From the NCBI GenBank assembly GCA_013398275.1, contig VZSE01015535.1, forward strand, positions 28,978-92,977: a DNA stretch of 64,000 nucleotides, given 5' to 3'. The notes beneath the pieces are model-generated. The model did not search any database and was not told where the DNA came from. It saw nothing but the letters and a program-made list of their open reading frames with translations. Positions 1 to 10,500 of the stretch are shown piece after piece. Origin of the DNA: Promerops cafer. Its lineage: Eukaryota; Chordata; Aves; Passeriformes; Nectariniidae. The first letter of the stretch is position 1; each line of letters opens with the position of its first letter. The translations under genes were made by a program, and so were the position numbers.

Positions 1-1186
1 AGCCCAGCCTCTCATCTGCTGCTGTGCCACCACCCTTGGCATCTGCCACCACTCCCAGGATCCCCCACAGTGCCACCTGAGATCTGTCACTTTGCCATGG
101 CTTCCAAACTCAATGCAACTGCAGATATTTAACTATCCACAGGCACAACTGGAGCCCTTTGCAGGTCCCTTCTTCCTGCTGCAGAGACCTACAAGCATCC
201 TCTTGCTCGAGCAAATGAGCCTCATGACCATCATTGGCCTCTAAATAAGAAAAAATACATGATTTTTCAAACTGACAGAGAGTAGGTTTAGATTGGATAC
301 TAGGAAGAAATCCTTCCCTGTGAGGGTGGTGAGCCCTGGCACAGGGTGCCCAGAGCGGCTGTGGCTGCCCCATACCTGAAGTGTTCCAGGCCAGGCTGGA
401 AGGGACTTGGAGCAACCTGCTCTAATGGAAGGTGTGCCTGCCCGTGGCTGGGGATGGAACTGGATGAGCTTTAAGATCCCTTTCAACCCCAACTATTCTG
501 TGATTTTTGAAGGAGAAGGAAGAGCCCGCACTGGAGGTGCTGGTTTAAGGTCCCCAGGCAGCACATGAGGGGCTGACACTGTGGGTTCTGCTGCCCTTGT
601 TGAGCTCATTTCACCCCACCCTTGTGTTTAGGTGTCTCTCCAGTGCACCATCCTAGCACTGGGGGACAGATCTGCCCAGTGATGCTGTGACTGTGTCCTG
701 CAAGTGGGGCTGTGCCCACTCCTGCCAGAGCTGTTCGCTTCAGTCAAGGACAAGGCAGAAGGAAGAGACTTCTACTCTTCCGTTTCCTTCTGTTCCTGAC
801 TTAAAAGTGGTTGGCACTAACCTGCCTTGCTCCATCTGTCAGCACAGGCAGCTGGCCTGGAGAATTGATCCAGATTAAAACTAACCATTGCAATTTTTTC
901 CCCCCTCCAGGGTAATTTTAGCTTTTTTCAAATCCCCGCTCCAGATCCCAGTTTGGCTCCACATAAAATTGGGCAGCGGATGATTGAGTGTGGCAGGAGA
1001 GAGATGGCAGGATTGATCTCTCTCTGGCAGTGCTGGTTTGAAGCTCTCTAAAAACCTCAACAAGCAGCAGACAAAGCATCAGTGCCCTGGGGCAGCGGGA
1101 TCGGCACCTCCTCCCAGTGCCTCCCCTGCCCAGCTGCGGGATGCAGAAGGGCTCTGCGCGCTAACGCCGGGCTGCTCTGTCCCCAG
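1..1186 (+). other. KCNH6: KCNH6 intron (3' part)
   Basis: No exon with splice sites and ERG-channel similarity is visible here. The stretch holds one CR1 3'-end fragment and otherwise unremarkable sequence, and it ends in the acceptor of the next KCNH6 exon. The intron's 5' end lies outside the window. Confidence 0.7.
241..515 (+). repeat. CR1 LINE 3'-end fragment
   Basis: It shows the CR1 tail: a block like 'actaggaagaaatccttccc', then 'gcacagggtgcccagag', 'gaaggtgtgcctgcccgtgg', 'ttccaacccc'-like sequence and a closing 'attctgtga'. Sense orientation is on the plus strand. Confidence 0.85.
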
Positions 1187-1385
1187 GCTGGAGTCCAGGA
1201 TGTCGTCAGACATTAATATAATCCTCCAGCTCCTGCAGCGCCAGCTGTCCCAAGTGCCACCCGCGTACAGCCCCATCTCGCCGACCTCCCACAGCCTGGC
1301 CATGTACAGCATCGTCCCGCGGAGCCTGGAGCCGCTCGCCCCCTGTGCCCCTCTGGAGGACCAGGAGCGGCCGGCCCGGGAGCAG
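1187..1385 (+). CDS. KCNH6: KCNH6 penultimate coding exon
   Basis: The acceptor is ctctgtccccag|g and the donor gagcag|gtacgg. The first base completes a codon from the upstream exon, and the exon ends on a full codon. It encodes 66 residues, starting LESRMSSD and ending PAREQ. Confidence 0.88.
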
Positions 1386-2030
1386 GTACGGTCACCCCTC
1401 CTGGCTCAGCACCCGCCGGGGTCCTTCTGCCCCAGTCCCGAGCTCTCTCCAGGCAAGGCACAGCCCAACGCTCACGGGTCCCAGCAAAGCCATGGGGGCT
1501 TGATTTGGGAGCAGATCGGCCCAGTGCATCCCTGGTTTTGGGGCACAGCCACCATCCCCAACACTGCCAGGTTGCCCCATCAGTCGGGAAGGAAGTGGGT
1601 TCCTCTGCTCTGAGGCTTCCTCAAGTGAAAAATAACATTTTGGGGCTTGGAGCCTGATGAGGCTCCGAGGCCGATGAGGAGAGAGCATGGCTACTTCATT
1701 TTGCTTTCACCATAACCCTTACAACTCCTTGTTTCCCACCAGAGCCCGAGCTACACGGAGGTAGCAAAGTTCCACTTGAAATCCAGGGACTCCTTGTCAA
1801 GCGGGATGCAGCTGTCGGTGTCGTCCGACAAAACCGTGACCGTCTGCTCCGAGCAGGAGCACCACTCCCCACCTCTCCCGAGCCCAGAGCCTCCCCACCA
1901 AAGGGCACCAAACACCCAGGGACTCCTGCGGGGCTCTCGCTTCCCCTCCCTCCCTGAGCACTTGGAGGCATCTTCCGAGCACCCGGACATTCAGAGACAC
2001 CTCTCCGACCCCGTGCTTCCTGGAAGTTAG
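1187..2030 (+). CDS. KCNH6: KCNH6 (ERG2-type voltage-gated K+ channel), C-terminal end, partial
   Basis: These are the last two coding exons, 1187-1385 and 1743-2030, joined in phase 0 and giving the final 161 residues of an ether-a-go-go-related potassium channel. The pore and cyclic-nucleotide-binding domain lie upstream of the window. The piece seen is the cytoplasmic tail. It opens with the short helical segment LESRMSSDINIILQLLQ typical of ERG channels and ends with SLPEHL and a QRHLSDP motif close to the human KCNH6 C terminus. Parts of the tail (SSDINIILQLLQRQ, VPPAYS, SLSSG) also recall KCNH7 (ERG3). The neighbouring DCAF7 and MAP3K3 genes, together with the SEQE and SLPEHL motifs, favour KCNH6. 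ERG channels pass the rapid delayed-rectifier current in excitable cells. Introns have AG/GT borders and the stop is TAG at 2028-2030. Confidence 0.87.
1743..2030 (+). CDS. KCNH6: KCNH6 last coding exon
   Basis: The acceptor is gtttcccaccag|agc. The exon encodes 95 residues beginning SPSYTEV and ending PVLPGS, then TAG. The phase matches the preceding exon. Confidence 0.88.
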   Translation, partial: SPSYTEVAKFHLKSRDSLSSGMQLSVSSDKTVTVCSEQEHHSPPLPSPEPPHQRAPNTQGLLRGSRFPSLPEHLEASSEHPDIQRHLSDPVLPGS

Positions 2031-3085
2031 AGACAGGGGGGCTGCGGGGCGAGTCAAGAGGAGCCTCAGCTGCAAGCCCGGTCAGTTGATGTTGATTTTG
2101 ACTGCAAGGGTAAGACATTGGACAATGCCATTGGCTCAGGGGTATAATTTGTAGCTATCGTCTGCCACCGTGACAGGAAGTATAGAGTGGCTGGCTTCCA
2201 AGGTCAACGTTTTCCAGCAGCTCCCATAGAGTAGATTTCATTTGCACATTAGAGTGAACCTAGAACAGTTCTTACAGCCACCATCGGGCTGGTTAGGTCA
2301 CGAGGTTCCCACCGCCTCCTCCTTGCCAAGGCTTCCTCTCGAGAAGGGCACGAGCCAAGTGAGCCACAGCGACCACAGGAGAGCAAATCCACGGCTCTGG
2401 GCTGCGAGGCCCCTGTGCTGGAAGCCTCTGGAGCAGGGACCACTGTGTTGGTACAAGGCTCAGCCCAGCAGAGCCCACAGGTATTACAGAAAGGGGGGTA
2501 TTACACAGGAGGACCAAGGTGTGGTCCAGGGGAAACTGCAGGTGGCAAGCCCAGGACAAGGACAGAGGACCGAAGCTTGTCCTACTCAATTGCCACTGAG
2601 AAGTGAAGGGCCAACAGCCCCTGCCACCTCAGCCTGCTTCAGCACGAGTCCCAGAGCACTGACTTCCTCAGCAAGGCTGATCACACCTTGCAAACCCCAA
2701 GACGCATCCCACAGCTCCCCAGGTAAATCCAACTCGTCGCTGGCCTGGGTATAAAGCACAAAATTCAAAAGCACAATCCCAGAAAGCTGAAAAGCCCCAG
2801 ACACTCCGTGTCCAGTCCTCGCCCCCAGCCTCTCTCTTTTGATAAAGGTTCAATAGGTGCTTCCTCCCGCCCAGCCCTCCTCCCGGCAGACTCCGCAGCA
2901 GTCCCGCAGGAGGAGCCCCCGTAGCGCTGCCGCCTCGCCGCTCAGGTAGATGCTGTGATAGTCCTAGGCCGCCAGCTCAGTAACGTATCGAGCTCGCTCC
3001 GACAGTAGTCAAACTGTGAGCATCTCTTTCTCTGGAGTTTTAGTGTACACTTTGCTAATAAAGATGTTTTTGGCACCTAATGTGA
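2031..3085 (+). other. KCNH6: KCNH6 3' UTR
   Basis: Non-coding sequence after the TAG stop, ending shortly after the AATAAA at 3057. The open frames here have no family resemblance. The exact cleavage site is not visible. Confidence 0.65.
3057..3062 (+). terminator. KCNH6: Polyadenylation signal AATAAA (KCNH6)
   Basis: A canonical AATAAA is followed about 30-40 bases later by T/G-rich 'gctgtgttcgttggg'. It is the first such signal after the KCNH6 stop and lies before the DCAF7 CpG island. Confidence 0.7.
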
Positions 3086-3652
3086 ATTACAGCTGTGTTC
3101 GTTGGGAGCATCCATGAATTCATCGCCGGCATCTTCACCCCAAAAAGGCCGTGGTCAAACCCCGGTTACTCCATCCAAGGAGCGCGGGGCTGACAGAGCC
3201 CATGTGCGCTCAGGTCCAGGGTGGAGCCTGCGGGGGCTTCGCCGAGCAGCCCCTTCCCGAAAGGACGCGCTTGAGGCTCCGCAGTAATTTGGAAAAGCTT
3301 TTCCACAAGCCCGGGCAGCTGCAAACGAGAAATGACCGCACAACCGCGACTCCGGCAGAGCTCAGACCAAGAGTCCCCGCAGCGAGCAGGACGTGAAGGA
3401 GCACAGCGCTGCCCAGAGCGGCCCCTGCACCCGCGGAGCGGACACGGCATCACGCACCACCGACCCCAGACGGCCCCGCAGCCCAGCCGGGGATTCAGTC
3501 AGCCTCCAGCGGGATGCCGGGCACAGCGAGGAGCTCCCTGGGGAGCCGGCTGCACCCCTTCCCCCAGTAAGGCGCCGCGCACTCGCCAGTGCTGCTTCCA
3601 AAAACAAATTAACCTCCTGTTAACTGGAGACAAACCCGGCCCCTGTCCTCGG

Positions 3653-3711
3653 CCGAGGCGGGACTCGAACTCCTGACCCTCTAGCGCCTGAAGTGGCCCC
3701 ACCCGCCTCGG
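3653..3711 (-). repeat. Inverted repeat with Pol III B-box-like motif
   Basis: A perfect 10-base inverted repeat (ccgaggcggg at 3653-3662, cccgcctcgg at 3702-3711) encloses a 39-base loop. On the minus strand the sequence includes GGTCAGGAGTTCGAGTCC, an exact match to the B-box pattern GWTCRANNC. The arms do not fold as a proper tRNA T-stem, so this is not called a tRNA gene. Confidence 0.4.
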
Positions 3712-4248
3712 GCTGGCGTGACTGACATCTCTTCCAGCCAATCGATCACCGATAAGGGCTCAAGATCCCGCCTCCAGTCACTGCGACCCCGGGTAGCCAA
3801 TAAGATGTCGACAACGGGCGTGCCCGCCCCCCTGGGCGGGGCCAAGCGCAGCCGTAGGTTACCCCAGCCAGAGCGCGAGCGCCGGTTTGGAGTGAAGGGC
3901 GAAAGGACCAATAGGAAACCGAAGCGGGCCGAGCGCACAGCCAGCTTGCCCAGTAGGCAGCCGGCGCTCTAAATGACAGTCAAGGCATCCAATGCGCGCG
4001 CAGTGGGCGGGGCTCCCCGCGTGGCTTCCGTTCCCGTTGTGTGCGAGGCCGAGTCCCGAACGGCCTCAGCGCCGCTGCCGCCGCCGGGTCTGGGTCGGGA
4101 CCGGGGGCCGAGCCGGGGCCTCCCCGTTCCCCGCCGCCGTCCCGGGGGCCGAGCCGAGCCTCCCCCGCTGCCCCGAGAGCCGAGCCTTCCCCGCTCCCCG
4201 TCACCCAGGGGGCCGCGCCGTGCCTCCTCCGCTCCCCGTCCGGGGGCC

Positions 4249-4299
4249 NNNNNNNNNNNNNNNNNNNNNNNNNNNNNNNNNNNNNNNNNNNNNNNNNNN
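4249..4299. other. Assembly gap (51 Ns) in DCAF7 5' UTR
   Basis: A run of 51 N bases lies in the GC-rich 5' UTR/promoter of DCAF7. The start codon, 80 bases downstream, is unaffected. Confidence 0.99.
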
Positions 4300-4379
4300 C
4301 CGGCCCGCCTCCCCGCTCGCTCCGGCCGGGCTCCCCCGCAGGCTCCCTGGGCCAGGCCCGCGGCCCCCCCGGCCCAGCC

Positions 4380-4517
4380 ATGTCGCTGCACGGGAAGCGG
4401 AAGGAGATCTACAAATATGAGGCGCCCTGGACCGTGTACGCCATGAACTGGAGCGTCCGGCCCGACAAGCGGTTCCGCCTGGCGCTGGGGAGCTTCGTAG
4501 AGGAGTACAACAACAAG
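4380..4517 (+). CDS. DCAF7: DCAF7 coding exon 1
   Basis: 46 codons from the ATG to NNK, with donor aacaag|gtgggc. The exon lies inside the CpG island. Confidence 0.96.
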
Positions 4518-7500
4518 GTGGGCAGCGGGGGGCACAGGGACTGGGGCAGAGCAGGGGTTGGCCCGCCTCATCGCAGGGTCGGGGTGGGCGGGGGGCGCCT
4601 GCCCGCCCCGTGCTGGACGCCCGGAGCTGTGCAGAGCCGTCAGGTGCCCCCCGAAGTGCAGGCGCTGGAGCAGGGCCAGGCTGGTCTCCGTCCAGCGAGC
4701 CCGGAGGTGAGGGGACGCTGCGGGGCTGCGGTGGGAAGAGCCCTGGGTGCCGCTGGTTTTGGGATAACGCTGTTGCAGGGCTTCTCGTGACCTCTGAGCT
4801 TCGGGAATAACGATTGTGTTGACTTCAGTCACATAAGCACCACGTGCTGTGAGTTCTCTGTGGTGTAAAGAGCTGGAAACTGAAGGTATGAGTATGAGAT
4901 GAGTCTGGATGCTGCTGCTATAGAAATAAAACAAGGTTCCCCGGCTTGGGCATATCTGGCCTTTTGGTCAATAAAAAAGAAAGTTCGTGGCCAGGACTGA
5001 AGTTTGTACATATATATGCATATAGATATAAAGAAGTTCCACCTCAATCTGAGGAAGAACTTCTTTCCACAGAGGGTGGCAGAGCAGTGGAACAGGCTGG
5101 TCAAGCAGCTTGTGGAGTCTTTCTGGTGACATTCCAAACCCACCTGGACGTGTTCCTGTGTCACCTGCTCCAGGTGACCTTTCCTAGAAAGGGGCATCAG
5201 ACTGGATGATCTCGAGAGTTCCCTTCCACCCCCGGTGATTCTGTGATGCACAGGGTGTCTGAGACTCTGTTGGAAATGTGCTGTTCTCATTGTACTTTCT
5301 CACTGTGGAGGACTTCTGTGTGATAGCTTTCTTCATAAGTATATAAACCACTGTCAGTATTGATTCCTCAGTACTTCCCCCTGAGAACAAGGGTGTACTG
5401 AGGTATGAGATTGTATCTTCAGTGTTTGCCTGCAAAGTGTAAGTGAAGAATGTCACACTGCTAATACAGACTGTGTGTTCATCCCTCAGAACACGTGCGC
5501 TCACTTCTGAGCAGCCTTCAAGGTGCTGGTCTGGTATACTGAATTACACAGAAATAGAAGAGAGATGAGAGGATGGATGAAGTTATAGAGCATCCTGGAA
5601 TTTCTGTGAAACAGAAGGTTTGCCCACAGAGCTTGGTTTATAGCATGTAGCTTTGTAGCCTTGTCGAGGTGTGTAATGGAGATTGTGGAAAATGCTGTCA
5701 GAAATGGTGTTGGGGATAGGGCTCTGTGCAAGGGTGTGGTGACAGGGAGTGGCAGGGGTGACATCTCTTAGAGTGGTTAGATCGGGGACTGGATTGCTGA
5801 ATTGCTTCATCTTAAGGTCTGGGGGGGGGTTAAATGTGAATATTCAGTGCAGGAATGTTTGCATTAACACCAGTGAAGGGGATCCTTTGCTGTTTGAGAT
5901 TTGCTTCTGGTGATGAGCATGTTGATTGCTTTGTGTAGGATTAATACACTCATGTTGAGTGGAAAACAGCATAAGCAAAGGAGAAATCATTAGAGGTCAT
6001 TTGTCTTCTCATCCTAACCTTGCCACAAGATTTTCTATCACCAAGGACAATTTGCTTCCTTTGTAAAATCTGCTTAGTATCTCTGATCCCTAAAGGAGTT
6101 AGAAAGCTATTTGTCAATTGCTTCAGAAGTCTGTGAGATTTTTGACTGATTTATACTAGGGTTTGAAGGATAATAAGGAGTAGTTGTAATAAAGAGAGGG
6201 CAAGACAGGCTGTATTTCAGTTTTTGGAAGCATACTTGGCTGCTTCTTTTAGTGTTTGTTATGGGATGGAAAGGATGGAGCTTCTCATTGTGGGGGAGGC
6301 AAGGTTTGCATTTAAGAGAATCTCTAAATGAGCTCATAAAACTGCAAATTAATTAGATTTTAAGATCCACTGAAGCATTTGTTGGTTTTCTGTTATGGGG
6401 GAAAAATATGATAAATTTCCCATCTAGTTGAAATGTGTAGTTTATTAGACAAACTGCTTATCCCAGGATGAGCATAAATTTAGGATTTTTTTCAGATGAA
6501 CATCTTAGAAAGTCCATTAAGCTACTATTCCCAGGAGGAAGCTGCTGTGTGGAAAGTACTAGGAAGTTCCTACTGTGAGCAGCTTACAAACTAACTGTAG
6601 TGAGTCATCCCCTTAATGTTTGTGTTTGAGCAGCATTTCACACAGTGGGACTTTCATCCTGTTTGGGTCCTGTGGTCACTGCAGGTCAAACAAGTCCTCC
6701 CAGCACCTTTTGTTCTCTGCACACTTTCTGACATGTCAATATTTTTCTAATAACATAATGTCTGGGACTTCAAGCATTACTTCAGGTGTTGTCATGGCCA
6801 GGCTGTGTGGAGATAGTTTCTTGTTTGCTGTTTTTCATCATTCTCACAATGGGGCAAGTTTAGCCCTTCCCCCTGACACATCACTGTGCAAAAATTCTAA
6901 TTTGGAACTCAGTTACCTAGAATCTTTCAGCAGACCTGCTTTCTTGGTCTGATCACACAAAACATTTGAATAATTGTGTAACCATTTTAGCTCCCCAATA
7001 TTTTTTTTTTAAGTGTGAATTCTGTTTTACTTTCTTCCTCTGTGATGTGATTAATTTATGAGTTTTTTCATGCACTTGTGACAGAACATTTTGGGTCATG
7101 TGGTGCTGAAAAAGCTTGCCAGCTACCTGACATGATCCACCACAGTCTGCAAGGTTATGGCCAAGAATTCCAAAACATGCACTTTAATTGTGCAAACTGC
7201 AGCTTGTTTTGCTCTCTGAAGATGACATTGTCAGCATCAGTTCAGTTAAGGATGAATTAGAATCATGTTTGTGCAGTTTAAGTCTGTGATTTAAACTGGG
7301 CTTTGCACTGTGGAAAAGAGCAGGGTGGTCTTTAATCGTTTAGGCTTGGATTTCAGTTCATTTGGGATCATCTCTTCAAATCAAAGCACTGTGGTGATTG
7401 TGGATACTTCTCTTTGCTGGTATGCCCCAGCAGCGCTTTAAGGATTTCTCATTTCATTGACAGGATGATCCTTTTTTGTTGTCCTTGAGGTGGCAGAAGA

Positions 7501-10500
7501 TGTCCTGAAACCCACTCAGTCTTAACGCTGTCATTAGAAATTCGTATTTTGATCAAATGCTTTCTTGCAAATATGGTTTCTCCCAGGTGCAGCTTGTTGG
7601 TTTGGATGAAGAGAGCTCAGAATTCATTTGCAGGAACACCTTTGATCACCCCTACCCCACCACAAAGCTGATGTGGATCCCAGACACCAAGGGAGTCTAC
7701 CCAGACCTGCTGGCCACCAGTGGTGACTACCTGCGAGTGTGGAGAGTGAGTAAATCCTCCCTGGGAAAAGATGAACCATGACATGAATTGTGTTATATAT
7801 TGATCTCTTTTTCACTCGAGACAAGATTTTCTTCACTGCAGTAATGTGACTGTGTGAAGACTATGAGAGAAGCAGAATTATCATGGCAATTGCCATTTTA
7901 ATCAGCTTATTGAAAATGGAGTTGGTGGCTTTAGGGTGTAAAGCTGAGAGGAAAGAAACCTGGGATTAACTGCTAATGGTTTGTGCCAGTGGAACAAGTC
8001 AGGTGATGCTGCTTTTTGAGGCAGATGTTTCATTTTCTCTGAAGGTGGGTGAAACCGAGACGCGGCTGGAGTGTTTGCTGAACAACAACAAGAACTCAGA
8101 CTTCTGTGCTCCACTGACATCGTTTGACTGGAATGAAGTGGATCCTTACCTGTTAGGTGAGATTGACAAAACGTTGTGGTTTTGGCACACTTTTGAGTTG
8201 AGTCTGATGAGGTCTGGGCTGTAACTGTGTCACTGCAGGTCCACTGGTTAATCACAGACTGCTGCATCGTAGAAACTGCTGTTGCTTTACATTAAAAAAG
8301 AAAAACTATCATCTCATGGGGACTTCTTTTTTCATTGAAAGGTGCCCTGTCCAGTGCAGAATGGGTCACTCAGGTTGGGCTAGGGACATTTAGGGATAGG
8401 GAGTCTTGGCCTTCAGGGCTGGTGGGCTGTTGTTGCAGTGCTGAGTAAGGATGTGCATCAGCTCTGTGACTTATTTCAGAGTGTTCTGGAGTGGATATAA
8501 AGCTGTGCAGTGAGCTGGATGTTCTGTGAAGCCATTTCAGCAGCAGGAGGAGAGCCAAGAGTCCTTAATTCAGTTGGAGGAGGGGGCTGAACACTTAAGG
8601 TTTAATTATAGCCTACAGGACAAATTGTGAATCCAGGATGACTGATGCAGAGGTTTCTCTCCCAGAAGAGAACAGCCATTTATGTCAGGGGGATTTGCCC
8701 AGAGATTAACAGTGATAATATGTCATAGTCATTATTTACTACATGATTTATTTTCTGTGTGTTACATGTCTCATCTCTTAAGAGCTTTACTGCTAACCCC
8801 ACCTTCAGCCCACAGCAGCAACCAATTAATAATAACACGCCAGCAAAGCACTGATTGAATTTGGGGTTTGGCATGCACAAGAGACGTACAGGATGGGAAA
8901 GTTGACCTCAGAGTTGCATCAGGCTTCTGAATAGATTGAAGCAGACATGAGCTATTTACACTTCATTCCTGTGTGGAAGGCTATTTCTGCAGCTAAAAGG
9001 TTTGGGTCATTTATATGCATGGAAGACTGCTGGCTGTTTGACATTCTTGATTTTAGTTCTATGCTGTTCTCATGGCTGTTTTGATCTGTAGATGTTGGGG
9101 GATGTTGCATTAACCCAGGAAGTGATTAAATAATTTGTGACAATAATAATTTTGCTAATAGAAGTGGTTTTGTTTCAGGTACCTCCAGTATTGACACAAC
9201 CTGCACTATTTGGGGTCTGGAGACAGGACAGGTTCTGGGAAGAGTAAATTTGGTGTCTGGCCACGTGAAGACCCAGCTTATTGCACATGACAAAGAGGTG
9301 ATGGGAGGTTTTGATTGTTTACATTGCATCTTTTAAAAGCAGTAGAAAAGGAACAGAACTTTGCCATTTTCCTCCTTTTTTCTCTTGAACAATTTAATGA
9401 TTCAAAAAGATCATTTGTGTAAGTTTGTATACAGTTTTTCTGAGATTATATACAGTTTTGAGCCCCTAAATACTGTTGGCTATCAAAACAATTCTTTTCA
9501 CTCATCATAGACTCTTGACTTAAGAACATGCTTGTTTTAACAGACTGTGCTCCAGAATACTGTAGAAAAATGAGGTAAAACATCAAATTAGATTTGAAAT
9601 CAACTTCATACCAGAGGCAGTAAACAGCTTGCAAAATTCTTTCCTTTTAACATTTTACTTTTCAACACGTACTGTAGAAGGCCGCAGGCGCGGGACATGG
9701 ACGCGGTTCGGTTCGGTTCGGTTCGGTGGGCGGTGCCGTAATGACGCAGGCCTGTGCTTCCTCCTTATGGAAGCAAGCTGAGGGCGGAGCACTGCGGGGC
9801 AGCAGCGCCCGCGGGGCTGCGGCAGCCGGCTGCCAGCAGTGCCGTGCCTTGGCAGGTGTACGACATCGCCTTCAGCCGCGCGGGCGGCGGCCGGGACATG
9901 TTCGCCTCGGTGGGCGCCGACGGCTCGGTGAGGATGTTCGACCTGCGGCACCTGGAGCACAGCACCATCATCTACGAGGACCCCCAGCACCACCCGCTGC
10001 TGCGCCTCTGCTGGAACAAGCAGGACCCCAACTATCTCGCCACGATGGCCATGGACGGCATGGAGGTGAGGCAGCAGCTCCTCTCCCGAGGTGCTGATGG
10101 TGATTTTCTGGGCCAGGTGGCTTGATAGGGATTGATGCCCAGGTATTCAAGGTGAGGGGGCAGTGTCAGTACCCCAGGTATGACTAAGGACCAGTTCTTA
10201 GTGCGCTGAGGAGTTAAAGAGTGACGTTGGCATTACAGACTTGAGCTTTATGGCTTGTATATACTTCAGCTGATTTTTAAGAGGAGTCTGTGAGCAGTTA
10301 GTTGGGCAATAATTTTCACATAAAATCTTAACTGCAGGTGTTTTAGTCACCTTGTTCTTTCCCAGTCCAGTTTTAGTTTGTTACCGAGGCTGCTTCAGGG
10401 AAGCACAGTTTGTTTGCCACCGTGGCCTAACTCACGAGCCCCTGGTCAGGTCTGACTTCTTTTGAGACCAACTGGAAGCTGTTCTTTAGGAGCAGGGCTT

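Larger units (their letters stand above)
3130..4379 (+). promoter_or_regulatory. DCAF7: DCAF7 CpG-island promoter and 5' UTR
   Basis: A long GC- and CpG-rich stretch runs up to the DCAF7 start codon and a little beyond. It has no TATA box near the expected start site. Four CCAAT boxes sit on the plus strand at 3738-3742, 3797-3801, 3908-3912 and 3989-3993, the usual NF-Y arrangement of housekeeping promoters. Transcription probably starts near 4020-4080 (inference). The proximal part is broken by a gap. Confidence 0.75.
9670..10090 (+). other. DCAF7: Intragenic CpG island around DCAF7 exon 5
   Basis: About 400 bases are dense in CpG, covering the end of intron 4 and all of exon 5, and are flanked on both sides by AT-rich intron. 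A CRE/ATF-like 'taatgacgcag' sits at about 9738-9749. No separate gene is apparent. It could be an internal promoter or a GC-biased exon. Confidence 0.6.

Noticed and set aside
3640..3720. tRNA gene on the minus strand
   Set aside because: The B box matches, but the T-stem has mismatches and no matching anticodon or D arm can be drawn. Kept only as a repeat/motif.
3969..4934. Long frames through the DCAF7 CpG island, including a 321-codon minus frame and a plus-strand extension upstream of the DCAF7 ATG
   Set aside because: They run across the N gap and are Pro/Arg/Gly-rich translations of CpG-island DNA. The real start is fixed by the known DCAF7 N terminus at 4380.
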